The notes under the pieces are model-generated. The model saw nothing but the letters and a program-made list of their open reading frames with translations, did not search any database and was not told the origin of the DNA. From positions 186,001 to 250,000 of the forward strand of contig NZ_RCWH01000004.1 of assembly GCF_003668635.1 (NCBI RefSeq): 64,000 bases of DNA, read 5' to 3'. Made by a program: the position numbers and the translations under genes. Shown in pieces: positions 1-8,640 of this stretch (position 1 is the stretch's first letter; each line of letters begins with the position of its first letter). Origin of the DNA: Planomicrobium sp. Y74 (GTDB lineage: Bacteria; Bacillota; Bacilli; Bacillales_A; Planococcaceae).

Positions 1-555
1 GATTGTTACACTGCTGCCGATGCCCATGATCATTGAACCAACGAACATCCATGGCCATCCCGCTTTTTTCCAAACGATCAGTCCTGCAATCAACAGCACA
101 GCTGATACCAACAAGATCATTATCGGCGGACCCCCCGCTTCCTCAGTCGAAGCGTACTTCAAGACACCGTATTCCCTGACCGGCGCAAGCTCCGTGCCCC
201 AAGTCACCTGCCAGATTTCAATGACGATCCCCAATATAAAGAGGACAACCGCACTGTATAGCGCCCATGATTTTCTCGCCCAACCGACTCCAGCGGCGCG
301 CAGTGCGCCGAGCGAAAACAGCACCAATGCCGGTGTCAATAAAGCATGGATCCAGTAGCGCATGGCATTCAGGTTTTCCAATAGCGCACCTTCGCCAATG
401 AATTTGCCGAGCGCAATAATGCCGTTGTCATAAATCAAGCCGAACAGCACCAAATACACGAATGCCATTAAAGTCCATCCCTTTTGCCTCATCACCGCCC
501 ACACAAGCAGCCCGATATAGGCAGCAGCCAGCAGCAGAAACAAAATTAAATCCAT
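1..555 (-). CDS. Integral membrane protein of unknown function (C-terminus cut by window edge)
   Basis: An open frame of 185 codons runs from ATG at 555 off the left edge without a stop. The start has a good Shine-Dalgarno (GGAAGGTG, about 5 nt away). The protein begins MDLILFLLLAAAYIGLLVWA and shows about five hydrophobic membrane segments (roughly residues 3-20, 28-48, 68-86, 93-115 and 145-163) with short loops, so it sits in the membrane. It lies 93 nt downstream of sbcC on the same strand and could be the last gene of the sbcD-sbcC transcript. I do not recognise the family and see no catalytic motif. Confidence 0.75.
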   Translation of the reverse strand, partial: MDLILFLLLAAAYIGLLVWAVMRQKGWTLMAFVYLVLFGLIYDNGIIALGKFIGEGALLENLNAMRYWIHALLTPALVLFSLGALRAAGVGWARKSWALYSAVVLFILGIVIEIWQVTWGTELAPVREYGVLKYASTEEAGGPPIMILLVSAVLLIAGLIVWKKAGWPWMFVGSMIMGIGSSVTI

Positions 556-648
556 CCAATCACCTTCCGGGATTTACCTGTTACTTACTCCTTTCACCTT
601 CCTTCAGGGTTTTAAACGTTCTATCGGCAAGCACGCTAAAAAATGCTT

Positions 649-3600
649 CTACTTAATATGGAAACTTGTTTTACTGAAGCCTTCCTTCGACTTTCTTACT
701 TCCAGAATTGCCGGTATCGCCGCCTTCAATTCCTGTACATGCGAAATGACGCCGATCATGCGGCCCGACCGCTGCAAATCAATCAGCGTTTCAATCGATT
801 TGTTCAACGACTCTTCATCGAGTGAACCGAATCCTTCATCGATGAACATCGTGTCGATGGAGAGATTGCCCTGGAAGCTTTGGATGACGTCTGCCATGCC
901 AAGCGCCAGACAAAGCGATGCATTGAATTTTTCTCCGCCGGATAAAGTTTTGACGTCGCGTGTCTGCCCCGTATAGGAATCGTAGACATCGAGGCCGAGG
1001 CCGCTCTGTTTGCCGCGAGCTTCCTGCCGGTCGCTGCGGATCAGATAGAACTGGCCATTCGATAGATTCCGCAGCCGTTCATTGGCCGCCTGGATAATCT
1101 GTTCCAGGTATTCAATCTGCAAATAACGTTCAAACGAAATTTTGAGGCTGTTCTGCCCACGGATCATATCGTGAAGATCCGCCACACGGTTAAATTGCGC
1201 TTCGGCTTCAGCCGCTTTTTCAACAGCTCCGTTGATCTGTTCAATCAATGCTTCGCCTTTCGCGCAGCAATCCTTCGAATGATTCAACTGCGATAACGCC
1301 TGTTCATAATCGGCTTTCAATTGCTCCAGTTCCGCTTCCGCCAGCGACAGGTCTTCGTTTTTGCGTTCTGCCAAAAGTTCAGCCAGTTCACTGATTTGCT
1401 GTTCAAGTGTGTGACGGTCCTGCTTGAAGCGCGTGATTTGCTGTTTCATCTCTTCCATTTCCGAGTCACGCATTTTCGCTTGCTGGTAAGCTTCTTCCGT
1501 TTCGAATTCCGATTTCTCCAATGCCTGCTTGAATTCCGCTTCCGCTTTTTGGCGTTTGGCGGTCAATTCTTCGGCAGTGGTTTTTGAATGCTGCAACGCC
1601 ATTGCCGCTGAAGCCAATCGCTCTTTCGCTCCCTGGAATAATTCCTGCACCGCAGTCCAAATTCTTTCCATGTCGTCCTTTTTAGCGATGGCCTGGCGGA
1701 TTTCCTGTTCCAGAACGGCAAGCGAACGCATCTCTTCCGGTATCGACGCCAGTTTTTCAGCCAGCACTGCTTTTGCTGATTCAGAAGCGGATTTCTTGTC
1801 ATTCATTTCCGTCAGGAGGAGCGAGCGGTTCTGCTCCGCTGTCTCCATCTCTTTCACCAAATCCGCAAGTTTCGTTTTCCACTCGCGCAGCACCGTTTTC
1901 CAGCGCTGCAGAGTTTGAACATCTTCCTGCAATTGCTGTTTGACTTGCTCCAGTGAGGCGACTTCTTTGTCGGTATTCGCTGCCGCAATTCCCTGCTCTT
2001 CTGCCTCGCTCTGCTTGCGGCTAGACTGCTCTTCCAATGAAACAAGGCGTGCAGCAGCATTTCGATAAGCCCCATCCAACGTATTCAACCTGGATTTCTC
2101 CTGGTCCAGCTGCTCTTTTGAAACGGCCGTTTCCCCTGCTCCCTGGTGTTTTACAGGGTGCTCGTGGCTGCCGCATACCGGGCAGGCCTCACCGTCTTTC
2201 AATTGCTCAGCGAGAAGATGCGCCTGATTGGTAAACCATCCCTCTTCGATCTGTTTGTATTTCGTCAGCGCTTCGCTGTATACCACTTCTTTTTGATCAG
2301 TCACTGCTTTTTGGGCTTTCATTTCCATCTGCACCGCCAGCAATTCCTTGGCAATACGCAGACGATTCTCTGCCACCCGAAGTTCTTCTGGCTTGCTGTC
2401 AAAGCTGTCTGTTTGCTTCTCTAGCTCACTGACCTTTTCAGCGGCGGCTGTTTGCTGCTCTTTTTTAACGGCTAAATGTTTTTCGATTGCCTGAAACCGC
2501 TGTTCGGCATCCTGGACCGCGTTGCTCAAAGCGGCAACTTCTTTTTCTTTAGCCGCCAAATCCTGTACCTGCGGCAATAGCTGCTGAAGGCGCAGCACCT
2601 GATCCTGTGCAGCCGATCGCTCAGCGCTGAGGCCCTGCTGCTCCAGGAATTTCCCTTCTGCCGCCAGTTTCGCCTGTTCGGCTTGCTGTTCTTCATCCAC
2701 CGCCCGTTCGAGCAGTTTATGTTTTTCCTTTTCATTAACTTGAAGTTCCCGGTAAAGATTTTCGATATTGGCAATGAATCCTGCGCGTTCAGCTTGTTGC
2801 ACCGCTTTTTCTTTCTCGGCAACCGCGGGCAACTGTTCCGTCAAAGCATTGTAACGCTGCTCTTTCTCGAGCTTTTCATCAAAGCGTCCGTTCCATTTCT
2901 TCGCTTCGTGATAGCTTTCCAGTTTTTCCTGATGTTTTTTGTACAGCGTTTCGTGCTGAATTTGATCATCAGTGATTTTTGCTTTATAGAAAGCCGTTTC
3001 CAGCTCAAGTGCCGACAGAATCTGGTAAGTATTGCGCTGCTCTCTCCCCAGCACTTCGAACAATTCGGATTCCCGTTCCGGAAGCGAAGATTCGATGCTG
3101 CGCAGATGGCTGTTCAGCACCTGTTCTTCTAGTCCATAGGCATCTTTTGCCGCGTCGCGCTTTTGCTTCAGCCGTTCGCTGATCATTTTATACGGTTCTG
3201 TTTTAAAGATACGACGAAGAATTTCTTCCTTATTATCTGTTTCAGACGTCAACAATTTACGGAATTCCCCTTGCGGCAACATGACAATCTGGCTGAACTG
3301 ATTTTGCGTCAAGCCTAGAATCTCTTCGACGCGCTGGTTGATTTCAGATACAATCTGCCGTTCCACACATGGCTTTTCGCCGTCTTTATGGATCTCAAAA
3401 AATTCATAACGTTCACCAGTCTGGCTTTTATTCCCTTTTTTGACATGGGGCATCTGGCGAAGAATCCGGTATACCTGATTATGTATCTCAAATTCCATCT
3501 CGACGCAGGTATGCACGGCATCATCCGCGAAATCACTCCGCAGATTGCGTGTTTCACTGCGGTCCGAACCGCTTGCAGCACCGTACAACGCAAATGAGAT

Positions 3601-3741
3601 CCCGTCAAAAATCGTCGTTTTGCCGGAACCCGTGCTGCCGGAAATAACGAACAGCCGATTTTCCCGGAGGTCATTAAAGTCGATTGTTTCTGTCTCTTTA
3701 TATGGGCCGAATGCCGTCAGCTTCAGTTTTAAAGGTCTCAT
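649..3741 (-). CDS. sbcC: SbcC, ATPase subunit of the SbcCD (Mre11-Rad50-like) nuclease
   Basis: SbcC is the SMC/Rad50-like ATPase that works with SbcD to cut hairpins and blocked DNA ends in the cytoplasm. The 1030-residue protein has a Walker A motif near the N-terminus (GSTGSGKT, residues 35-42). Long coiled coils rich in Glu, Gln, Lys and Ala surround a central zinc hook (CPVCGSH, about residue 519, the exact middle). The ABC signature (LSGGEKF) is near 930 and the Walker B (FIDEGFGSLD) near 963. Length and order match Bacillus SbcC. The ATG overlaps the sbcD stop (ATGA, 3738-3741), which implies translational coupling. Expression should follow the LexA-type promoter of sbcD. Confidence 0.97.
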   Translation of the reverse strand: MRPLKLKLTAFGPYKETETIDFNDLRENRLFVISGSTGSGKTTIFDGISFALYGAASGSDRSETRNLRSDFADDAVHTCVEMEFEIHNQVYRILRQMPHVKKGNKSQTGERYEFFEIHKDGEKPCVERQIVSEINQRVEEILGLTQNQFSQIVMLPQGEFRKLLTSETDNKEEILRRIFKTEPYKMISERLKQKRDAAKDAYGLEEQVLNSHLRSIESSLPERESELFEVLGREQRNTYQILSALELETAFYKAKITDDQIQHETLYKKHQEKLESYHEAKKWNGRFDEKLEKEQRYNALTEQLPAVAEKEKAVQQAERAGFIANIENLYRELQVNEKEKHKLLERAVDEEQQAEQAKLAAEGKFLEQQGLSAERSAAQDQVLRLQQLLPQVQDLAAKEKEVAALSNAVQDAEQRFQAIEKHLAVKKEQQTAAAEKVSELEKQTDSFDSKPEELRVAENRLRIAKELLAVQMEMKAQKAVTDQKEVVYSEALTKYKQIEEGWFTNQAHLLAEQLKDGEACPVCGSHEHPVKHQGAGETAVSKEQLDQEKSRLNTLDGAYRNAAARLVSLEEQSSRKQSEAEEQGIAAANTDKEVASLEQVKQQLQEDVQTLQRWKTVLREWKTKLADLVKEMETAEQNRSLLLTEMNDKKSASESAKAVLAEKLASIPEEMRSLAVLEQEIRQAIAKKDDMERIWTAVQELFQGAKERLASAAMALQHSKTTAEELTAKRQKAEAEFKQALEKSEFETEEAYQQAKMRDSEMEEMKQQITRFKQDRHTLEQQISELAELLAERKNEDLSLAEAELEQLKADYEQALSQLNHSKDCCAKGEALIEQINGAVEKAAEAEAQFNRVADLHDMIRGQNSLKISFERYLQIEYLEQIIQAANERLRNLSNGQFYLIRSDRQEARGKQSGLGLDVYDSYTGQTRDVKTLSGGEKFNASLCLALGMADVIQSFQGNLSIDTMFIDEGFGSLDEESLNKSIETLIDLQRSGRMIGVISHVQELKAAIPAILEVRKSKEGFSKTSFHIK

Positions 3742-4904
3742 GCTTTCACCTCTTCTTTTTCAGCAGGCTCTTCCTGCAGGAATTCCTGCAGCACTTCTTC
3801 AAAAATCGCCGCAGTTTCATCCGACGCTCCTTCGCCTTTCACTTCTTCATAGAAAGCATGGAATAAAGACAGGGAATCCATCTTGCGACGCGATTGTCCA
3901 TTGCCTTCGGCTGCTTCCCGGATGAAATTCTTCCGTTCAACATGCATTGCGTTCGGATAAACGGAACGCACTTTTTCCATTGGAAACAGAACTGGCGCAT
4001 CGTCCAGCAATGTCACAAAAACAAAATCCTCACTCACTTCACGGCGAAGAATCTCGTCAATCGTCCCTTCCACCCGGCGCATATTGCGACGCGGTTCCAG
4101 CAGCCTTTTTTCCACTGTCACATTTCCGCCGGCATCCAGCTCAACCACTAAATATCCTTTTTGATGATGCTCTTCCGAAATCGAATATTTCAATGGCGAT
4201 CCGGAGTAACGGATGGTTTCATTGCGCACAAAATGGGCTTTATGCAAGTGTCCAAGCGCCGAGTAATGGAAATCTTCCAAATGAGCGGCGCTGACATGCT
4301 CCGCTCCGCCGATCGCCAGCGGACGCTCGGAATCACTCGTATTGTCTTCCTGTTCACCGTGAGAAGTTACAAATGCATGGCCCACAAAAACGTGGCGCGC
4401 TGACCTTTTCCAGTTTGATTTGATGTTCGCGGTGATGGCCTGGAGTGCGTCATCATGCGTGCGAATTGCCGGGTCATCGAAAATATAACGGACCATCGAC
4501 GGGTCGGTATACGGCACCAGGTGGAAATGAACTTCGCCGTGTTCGTCTTCAAGCACGACCGGCTGAGGGTCTTTCTGGACATGGCCGGCGATATGGATGC
4601 CTTTATCTTTCATCAGTCGGCTGCCAAAATTCAGGCGCCCCGGGCTGTCGTGGTTGCCGGCGACTGCCAGCACCGGCGTCTCAAGCTCAAGAACAATTTT
4701 CGCAAGCAGTTCATCAAGCAAATTGACTGCATCTGTCGGAGGCACTGCGCGGTCGTAAAGATCTCCCGCGATAACCACCGCATCCGGCTTCTCTGTTTTA
4801 ATAGCATCTATAAATTGCTGCAGCGCGTAACGCTGTTCTTCTGTCATGTAAATCCCTTGGATGAGCTTCCCTAAATGCCAATCGGCCGTGTGAAATATTT
4901 TCAT
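3738..4904 (-). CDS. sbcD: SbcD, nuclease subunit of SbcCD
   Basis: SbcD is the Mn-dependent Mre11-type phosphoesterase subunit, giving exonuclease and hairpin endonuclease activity in DNA repair. The 388-residue protein shows the calcineurin-like metal motifs in order: DWHLGK (residues 8-13), AGDLYDRA, AGNHDS and GHLHKA. It then has a C-terminal capping region ending in a Glu-rich tail that should bind SbcC. I place the start at ATG 4904 (MKIFHTADW), which has GAGAGGAGC upstream. A longer frame begins at 4958 but has no ribosome site and would run through the promoter and LexA-like box. The gene overlaps sbcC by 4 nt. Confidence 0.96.
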   Translation of the reverse strand: MKIFHTADWHLGKLIQGIYMTEEQRYALQQFIDAIKTEKPDAVVIAGDLYDRAVPPTDAVNLLDELLAKIVLELETPVLAVAGNHDSPGRLNFGSRLMKDKGIHIAGHVQKDPQPVVLEDEHGEVHFHLVPYTDPSMVRYIFDDPAIRTHDDALQAITANIKSNWKRSARHVFVGHAFVTSHGEQEDNTSDSERPLAIGGAEHVSAAHLEDFHYSALGHLHKAHFVRNETIRYSGSPLKYSISEEHHQKGYLVVELDAGGNVTVEKRLLEPRRNMRRVEGTIDEILRREVSEDFVFVTLLDDAPVLFPMEKVRSVYPNAMHVERKNFIREAAEGNGQSRRKMDSLSLFHAFYEEVKGEGASDETAAIFEEVLQEFLQEEPAEKEEVKA

Positions 4905-4932
4905 GGTTTTGCTCCTCTCTTTTCTCTGAAAA

Positions 4933-4978
4933 GAATATATGTTCGTTCCATTATACACGATTCTGTTTAGTTGTTTTA
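4933..4978 (-). promoter_or_regulatory. sbcD promoter with LexA-like box
   Basis: On the minus strand a TATAAT -10 lies at 4955-4950, with a weak -35 (TAAAAC) 17 nt upstream. Immediately downstream, around the expected transcript start, is GAATATATGTTCG (box core 4933-4944). This is one mismatch from the Bacillus LexA consensus CGAACATATGTTCG. SOS control of sbcDC is inferred from this placement. Confidence 0.65.
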
Positions 4979-5013
4979 GGGGGTAATTTGTTTTATAATA
5001 AGAACAAACGTTC
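4971..5013 (+). promoter_or_regulatory. Divergent promoter with second LexA-like box
   Basis: On the plus strand TTGTTT (4971-4976) and TATAAT (4994-4999) are separated by exactly 17 nt. GAACAAACGTTC (5002-5013) covers the expected start site and fits GAAC-N4-GTTC. It reads rightward toward the WYL-like gene at 5335. Confidence 0.6.
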
Positions 5014-5141
5014 CTTTATTTTAACTCAATAAAATCTTATTCCTTTTCATATCGCTTCGCCGCTTAGGACAAGGCTTTCACAATAAGCCGAGAAGACCAC
5101 TCGTCTTATTGTTTCGCCCAGTCCATGGACGCGCCGGCGCT

Positions 5142-5296
5142 GAGAGAAATCTTTAGAGATATGGAGCAAAACAGCGAAGACGCCCAGGTGAGCAAGCGAA
5201 GTGCTGAGATCCACTCGGGCGAAGGGGACCGAGCACGAGTTAGCTCAGCGCAAGCCACCAGGCAAGCGAAGCTGTTTTGCGGAATATCGGCTATAA
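5142..5296. repeat. Hairpin repeat, family 2 (copy 1)
   Basis: This element shares both ends with the one at 56038-56207. The left end has GATAT then GCAAAACAGC (5158-5175) and the right end GCTGTTTTGC then ATATC (5271-5288). These arms are inverted complements, so the unit can fold into a long hairpin. The interior (about 95 nt) is GC-rich and differs from the other copy. It fills the leader between the LexA-boxed rightward promoter and the gene at 5335. Confidence 0.6.
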
Positions 5297-5334
5297 AAAC
5301 TATTAATAAAACCAAACCCAAGGAGGGAAATGAC

Positions 5335-5556
5335 ATGAAAGCACAGATCCTGAAGGCTTTTAAGTATCAGCAGCTTGTCGATATGATGTATATGGCGAAT
5401 GATGGGGGCATCAGCAAACGCCGGATTAAAATCCTTAAAGTGAGCGGCGAAACGTTTCAGGCGTATTGCTTTTTGCGGAAAGAAAAGCGTACTTTCAAGA
5501 TGGAGAATGTGCTTTCAGTCATTCCCGTCATCAAAAAAGAGCGCATGATTGTCTGA
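5335..5556 (+). CDS. Small WYL-like domain protein
   Basis: The 73-residue protein starts at ATG 5335 behind a strong site (AGGAGGGAATGAC). Its middle reads KRRIKILKVSGETFQAYCF and then KRTFKMENVLSV, which resembles the ligand- or nucleic-acid-sensing beta core of WYL domains (the arginine followed by RTF and a 'l..I' strand). There is no helix-turn-helix, so it is a single-domain regulator or sensor rather than a full transcription factor. It lies downstream of a promoter with a LexA-like box shared divergently with sbcD, so a damage-linked role is possible but inferred. The family call rests on motif similarity only. Confidence 0.7.
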   Translation: MKAQILKAFKYQQLVDMMYMANDGGISKRRIKILKVSGETFQAYCFLRKEKRTFKMENVLSVIPVIKKERMIV

Positions 5557-5615
5557 TTCCAATCCCTTTCTGAAAATATGGTAAACTGAAAGAAATGGGT
5601 TTTGGAGGGTGAATC

Positions 5616-6056
5616 ATGAGACTGACAGTTTATCTTGCAGGAGAAATTCACAGTACGTGGCGCGACGAAATCAAAAAGAAATCTTTGGCACTCGATCTGC
5701 CGTTTGATTTTGTCGGTCCGATGGAAAATCATGACCGTTCCGATAATATCGGCGAAGAAATTCTTGGGGAACAGCCTGGCGCGGTCTATAAAGATGCCGC
5801 TGCCTCGAACTTCAATAATCTGCGGACAAGTGTGCTGATGCACAAAGCCGATCTGGTTATCGCGTTGTTCGGCGAGCAATACAAACAATGGAATACAGCG
5901 ATGGACGCCAGTGCTGCACTTGCAGTCGGCAAGCCGGTCATCATCATCCGTCCGGAAAAATTGCACCACCCGCTGAAAGAATTATCCGCTAAAGCAAATG
6001 CGACGGTAGAGACATGCGATCAGGCGATAAAAGCCCTGGCTTATATCGTCGAATAG
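5616..6056 (+). CDS. ytoQ: YtoQ family protein
   Basis: The 146-residue protein begins MRLTVYLAGEIHSTWRDEI and matches the YtoQ family. This family looks like a compact Rossmann-type relative of nucleoside 2-deoxyribosyltransferases: an N-terminal 'YLAGEIH' strand-loop, a central region with ADLVIALFGE, and a GKPVIIIRPE strand. Its biochemical role is not established. The start has a good site (TTGGAGGG) and follows the WYL-like gene by 59 nt on the same strand. A strong terminator follows at 6069. Length is usual for the family. Confidence 0.88.
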   Translation: MRLTVYLAGEIHSTWRDEIKKKSLALDLPFDFVGPMENHDRSDNIGEEILGEQPGAVYKDAAASNFNNLRTSVLMHKADLVIALFGEQYKQWNTAMDASAALAVGKPVIIIRPEKLHHPLKELSAKANATVETCDQAIKALAYIVE

Positions 6057-6068
6057 ATTTCAAATAAA

Positions 6069-6113
6069 ACGGAGAAAAGAAGCTTGTTGCGAGCCTCTTT
6101 TCTCCGTTTTTAT
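6069..6113 (+). terminator. Rho-independent terminator after ytoQ
   Basis: The perfect arms ACGGAGAAAAGA (6069-6080) and TCTTTTCTCCGT (6096-6107) are followed by a T-run. Confidence 0.9.
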
Positions 6114-6215
6114 TTGCGTTAAAAGCCCGTTTCATCAATCCGCTTAGCAAATGGAAAATCCGGGTAAGTGTGATACCAAATACATTATGTAATATTTGAG
6201 TGAAGGAGGAATTCG

Positions 6216-6728
6216 ATGGCGGTCAATCGGACAAATTCAACCTCTAATGGATTCGCAGGCAATCAGGTTCTCTACAGCAGCCGCAACTTCTGGTCGGGGC
6301 TGCTGTTTGGCATCGGGCTCATCGCGTTTATGGATGAAGTGTTTTTTCATCAATTGCTGCAATGGCATCATTTTTATGATTTGGCGACGACCCGAACCGG
6401 CATTCTTTCCGACGGTTTGCTGAATTCTTTTGCCTGGTTTGCCGCCATCTTCTCGCTCTTTATGCTTTCGGATCTGCGGCGGCGAAATGCATTATGGCCT
6501 GTAAAGTGGACGGGTGCTGCGTTCCTGGGAGCCGGATCATTCCAGCTTTTTGACGGCTTGATCCATCATAAAGTGTTAAATCTTCACCAAATCAGGTATG
6601 GCGTCGACATTCTGCCATATGATCTGGTTTGGAGTATTAGCGCGGCCATTTTTATAGCAATCGGCCTGTTCATCCTTTCACAGACCCGGATTGCAAAGAG
6701 GAAGAAAGCAGGCAATTCCCATGCATGA
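6216..6728 (+). CDS. DUF2243 family membrane protein
   Basis: The 170-residue protein has four hydrophobic segments and the DUF2243 pattern: GIGLIAFMDEVFFHQLLQWH near residue 35, then DGLLNSFAWF, FDGLIHHKVLNLHQIRYG, and a final segment ending in basic residues. Conserved Asp, His and Gln residues in and beside the helices suggest a metal or heme link, but function is unknown for the family. The start is ATG 6216 behind GAAGGAGG. It overlaps the CtaG-like gene by 8 nt, as is common for DUF2243 genes next to caa3 assembly genes. That neighbourhood suggests a role in respiratory enzyme assembly. Confidence 0.88.
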   Translation: MAVNRTNSTSNGFAGNQVLYSSRNFWSGLLFGIGLIAFMDEVFFHQLLQWHHFYDLATTRTGILSDGLLNSFAWFAAIFSLFMLSDLRRRNALWPVKWTGAAFLGAGSFQLFDGLIHHKVLNLHQIRYGVDILPYDLVWSISAAIFIAIGLFILSQTRIAKRKKAGNSHA

Positions 6729-7503
6729 TAATCACGCTTTAATGGATTCAGGAGGATTTCTGCCTTTATTTCTATTGATAGCTTTGCTCGGGATTTCACC
6801 CTATTTGGCTGCGGTTTACTTCAGCAATCAAAAATACCGAAATTTGCCCTTGCAACGAATCGTTTTTTGGAGCTTCGGAATAATTAGTGCAACAGCCGCT
6901 TTGGTGGGTCCTCTGGCTGAGCAGGCACATGTGGATTTCCGGATGCATATGGCCGTCCACCTTCTTCTCGGCATGCTTGCACCGCTCCTGATTGCCATGT
7001 CTTGTCCGATGACGCTTTTATTGCGCACCTTGAACACATCCGTCGCCAGGAGAGTAACGGCTGTGCTGAAAAGTCCGCCGTTCCGCTTAATAAGCCATCC
7101 TGTGACTGCAGCTTTACTGAATATCGGCGGGTTGTATGTGCTTTACCTGACCAGTCTGTATCATTTAATGCATGAGTCTGCCTTCCTTTACGCGGTGATC
7201 CACCTGCACATCTTTTTGGCGGGTTATCTGTTTACGGTTTCCATCGTCTATTTTGATGTCACGCCGCATCGCTTCAGTTTCCTGTACCGCTCCATCGTAT
7301 TGATCGTCGCCTTGGCAGGGCATAAGATTCTGGCAAAAACGCTTTATGCTACTCCTCCGGAAGGCGTACCGCGAACTGAAGCCGAAGCAGGCAGCATGCT
7401 GATGTATTATGGCGGAGACTTGATCGATGCCGTTCTGATTTTCTATCTCTGCTGGCATTGGTATAAATCGACCGCGAAGCGTGAGCCTTCATTTATAAAA
7501 TAA
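6721..7503 (+). CDS. CtaG-like cytochrome c oxidase assembly membrane protein
   Basis: The 260-residue polytopic protein (about seven helices) belongs to the caa3_CtaG family, which helps assemble the copper centre of caa3-type oxidase in Bacillus. Family features seen are VGPLAEQAHVDFRMHMAVHL (helix with conserved His), the MLAPLLIAMSCPMTLLLR stretch, a YHLMHE loop, and a late GGDLIDAVLIF helix. I chose ATG 6721, which overlaps the DUF2243 stop by 8 nt. An upstream in-frame start at 6691 would add ten residues and overlap more. Coupling with DUF2243 and proximity to ctaB support a role in heme-copper oxidase biogenesis. Confidence 0.85.
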   Translation: MHDNHALMDSGGFLPLFLLIALLGISPYLAAVYFSNQKYRNLPLQRIVFWSFGIISATAALVGPLAEQAHVDFRMHMAVHLLLGMLAPLLIAMSCPMTLLLRTLNTSVARRVTAVLKSPPFRLISHPVTAALLNIGGLYVLYLTSLYHLMHESAFLYAVIHLHIFLAGYLFTVSIVYFDVTPHRFSFLYRSIVLIVALAGHKILAKTLYATPPEGVPRTEAEAGSMLMYYGGDLIDAVLIFYLCWHWYKSTAKREPSFIK

Positions 7504-7679
7504 TTATTCCTGCATAAAAGAGATAAGATGCATTTTTTTAATGACCGTTAAACTTCACGATTTGAGCAAATAGACTTAAAATGTTCAAATTAATATCCAT
7601 AAAAGAGCGAAAATGATGGAGCTCTCCTTGTCCACTGGGTTATAGTAAATCTGTGGATATAAGAGGAGATATAAGTGCA

Positions 7680-8576
7680 ATGAAAAAGCAATCGCAAAAA
7701 AATTTATGGGCTCAAGTTGTGAAAACGGGAATCATCAAGTCGAATCTGATACCTATGGCCGCCGGATTGATGCTCGCTTTATATACGTATGAATACAGTT
7801 TTATCGATAATATCGGAAATATCATCTTAGCGTTTTTAGGAACAACCGCCGTTATTGCCGCGTCCGGTTCATTCAATAATATTTATGACCGCGACATCGA
7901 TGCTATTATGGCACGGACTAAATCACGGCCGACAGTGACAGGCGCCATTTCGATCAAGAAAGTGGCCATAGCGGCAAGCCTGTTTTTGGTTATCGGATTG
8001 ATCCTGCTGTACCTCGCTTCGCCGTTAGCATCCCTGCTCGGATTTTTAGGAGTCTTTTTTTATGTGGTGCCGTATACAATGTGGACAAAACGCTATACCA
8101 TCTGGAATACCGAAGTTGGCAGCATTTCGGGCGCTATGCCTCCTTTAATCGGCTGGGCCGCGGTAGCCCCGGATATTTGGCATCCAGCGTGCTGGGCCCT
8201 GTTTTTGATCATGGTGATTTGGCAGATGCCGCATTTCTATGCAATCGCCATCCGCAAACAGAAAGATTATGCAGCAGCGAATATCCCGATGCTTCCAGTC
8301 GCCAAAGGCGCAAAGCGCACTTATCTCCAAAGTAATATTTATTTGGTTTTACTCGTGCTCTCCAGCTTTTTGTTCCTGCCGCTCAGCCTTGGCCTGACTT
8401 TGGTGTCATTGCTCTTAGGCCTTATGTGGCTGGCACTCAGTCTTTTCGGCTCCCGCGAATTGGGAATCGTGGCCTGGGCCAATAAAATGTTCTTTTTTTC
8501 CTTGGTGCATATGATGGGCGTATTCTTCACCGTCATCATATACGCTTCGATCGGTTTGATCCTTGCTGCCATTTGA
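7680..8576 (+). CDS. ctaB: Protoheme IX farnesyltransferase (heme O synthase)
   Basis: This UbiA-family enzyme attaches farnesyl to heme B to make heme O for aa3/caa3 oxidases and works in the membrane. The 298-residue protein has eight to nine helices, the Asp-rich prenyl-diphosphate site NNIYDRDIDAIM near residue 80, KSRP just after, and the second conserved loop WQMPHFYAIAI. The start is ATG 7680 behind AAGAGGAG. The upstream ATG at 7653 lies before this site and is not preferred. A 176-nt gap separates it from the ctaG-like gene, and a strong terminator follows. It could equally be named cyoE. Confidence 0.94.
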   Translation: MKKQSQKNLWAQVVKTGIIKSNLIPMAAGLMLALYTYEYSFIDNIGNIILAFLGTTAVIAASGSFNNIYDRDIDAIMARTKSRPTVTGAISIKKVAIAASLFLVIGLILLYLASPLASLLGFLGVFFYVVPYTMWTKRYTIWNTEVGSISGAMPPLIGWAAVAPDIWHPACWALFLIMVIWQMPHFYAIAIRKQKDYAAANIPMLPVAKGAKRTYLQSNIYLVLLVLSSFLFLPLSLGLTLVSLLLGLMWLALSLFGSRELGIVAWANKMFFFSLVHMMGVFFTVIIYASIGLILAAI

Positions 8577-8594
8577 TGAACTTACGGTATACCA

Positions 8595-8640
8595 AAGAAG
8601 ACCTCCAGCCAGTGATTTTTCACCGGATGGAGGTCTTCTT
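8595..8640 (+). terminator. Terminator after ctaB
   Basis: AAGAAGACCTCC (8594-8605) pairs with GGAGGTCTTCTT (8629-8640). The stem sits 19 nt after the stop. Confidence 0.85.

Noticed and set aside
5457-5969. 170-codon minus-strand frame opposite ytoQ and the WYL-like gene
   Set aside because: It overlaps two well supported genes, has no ribosome site and no family pattern.
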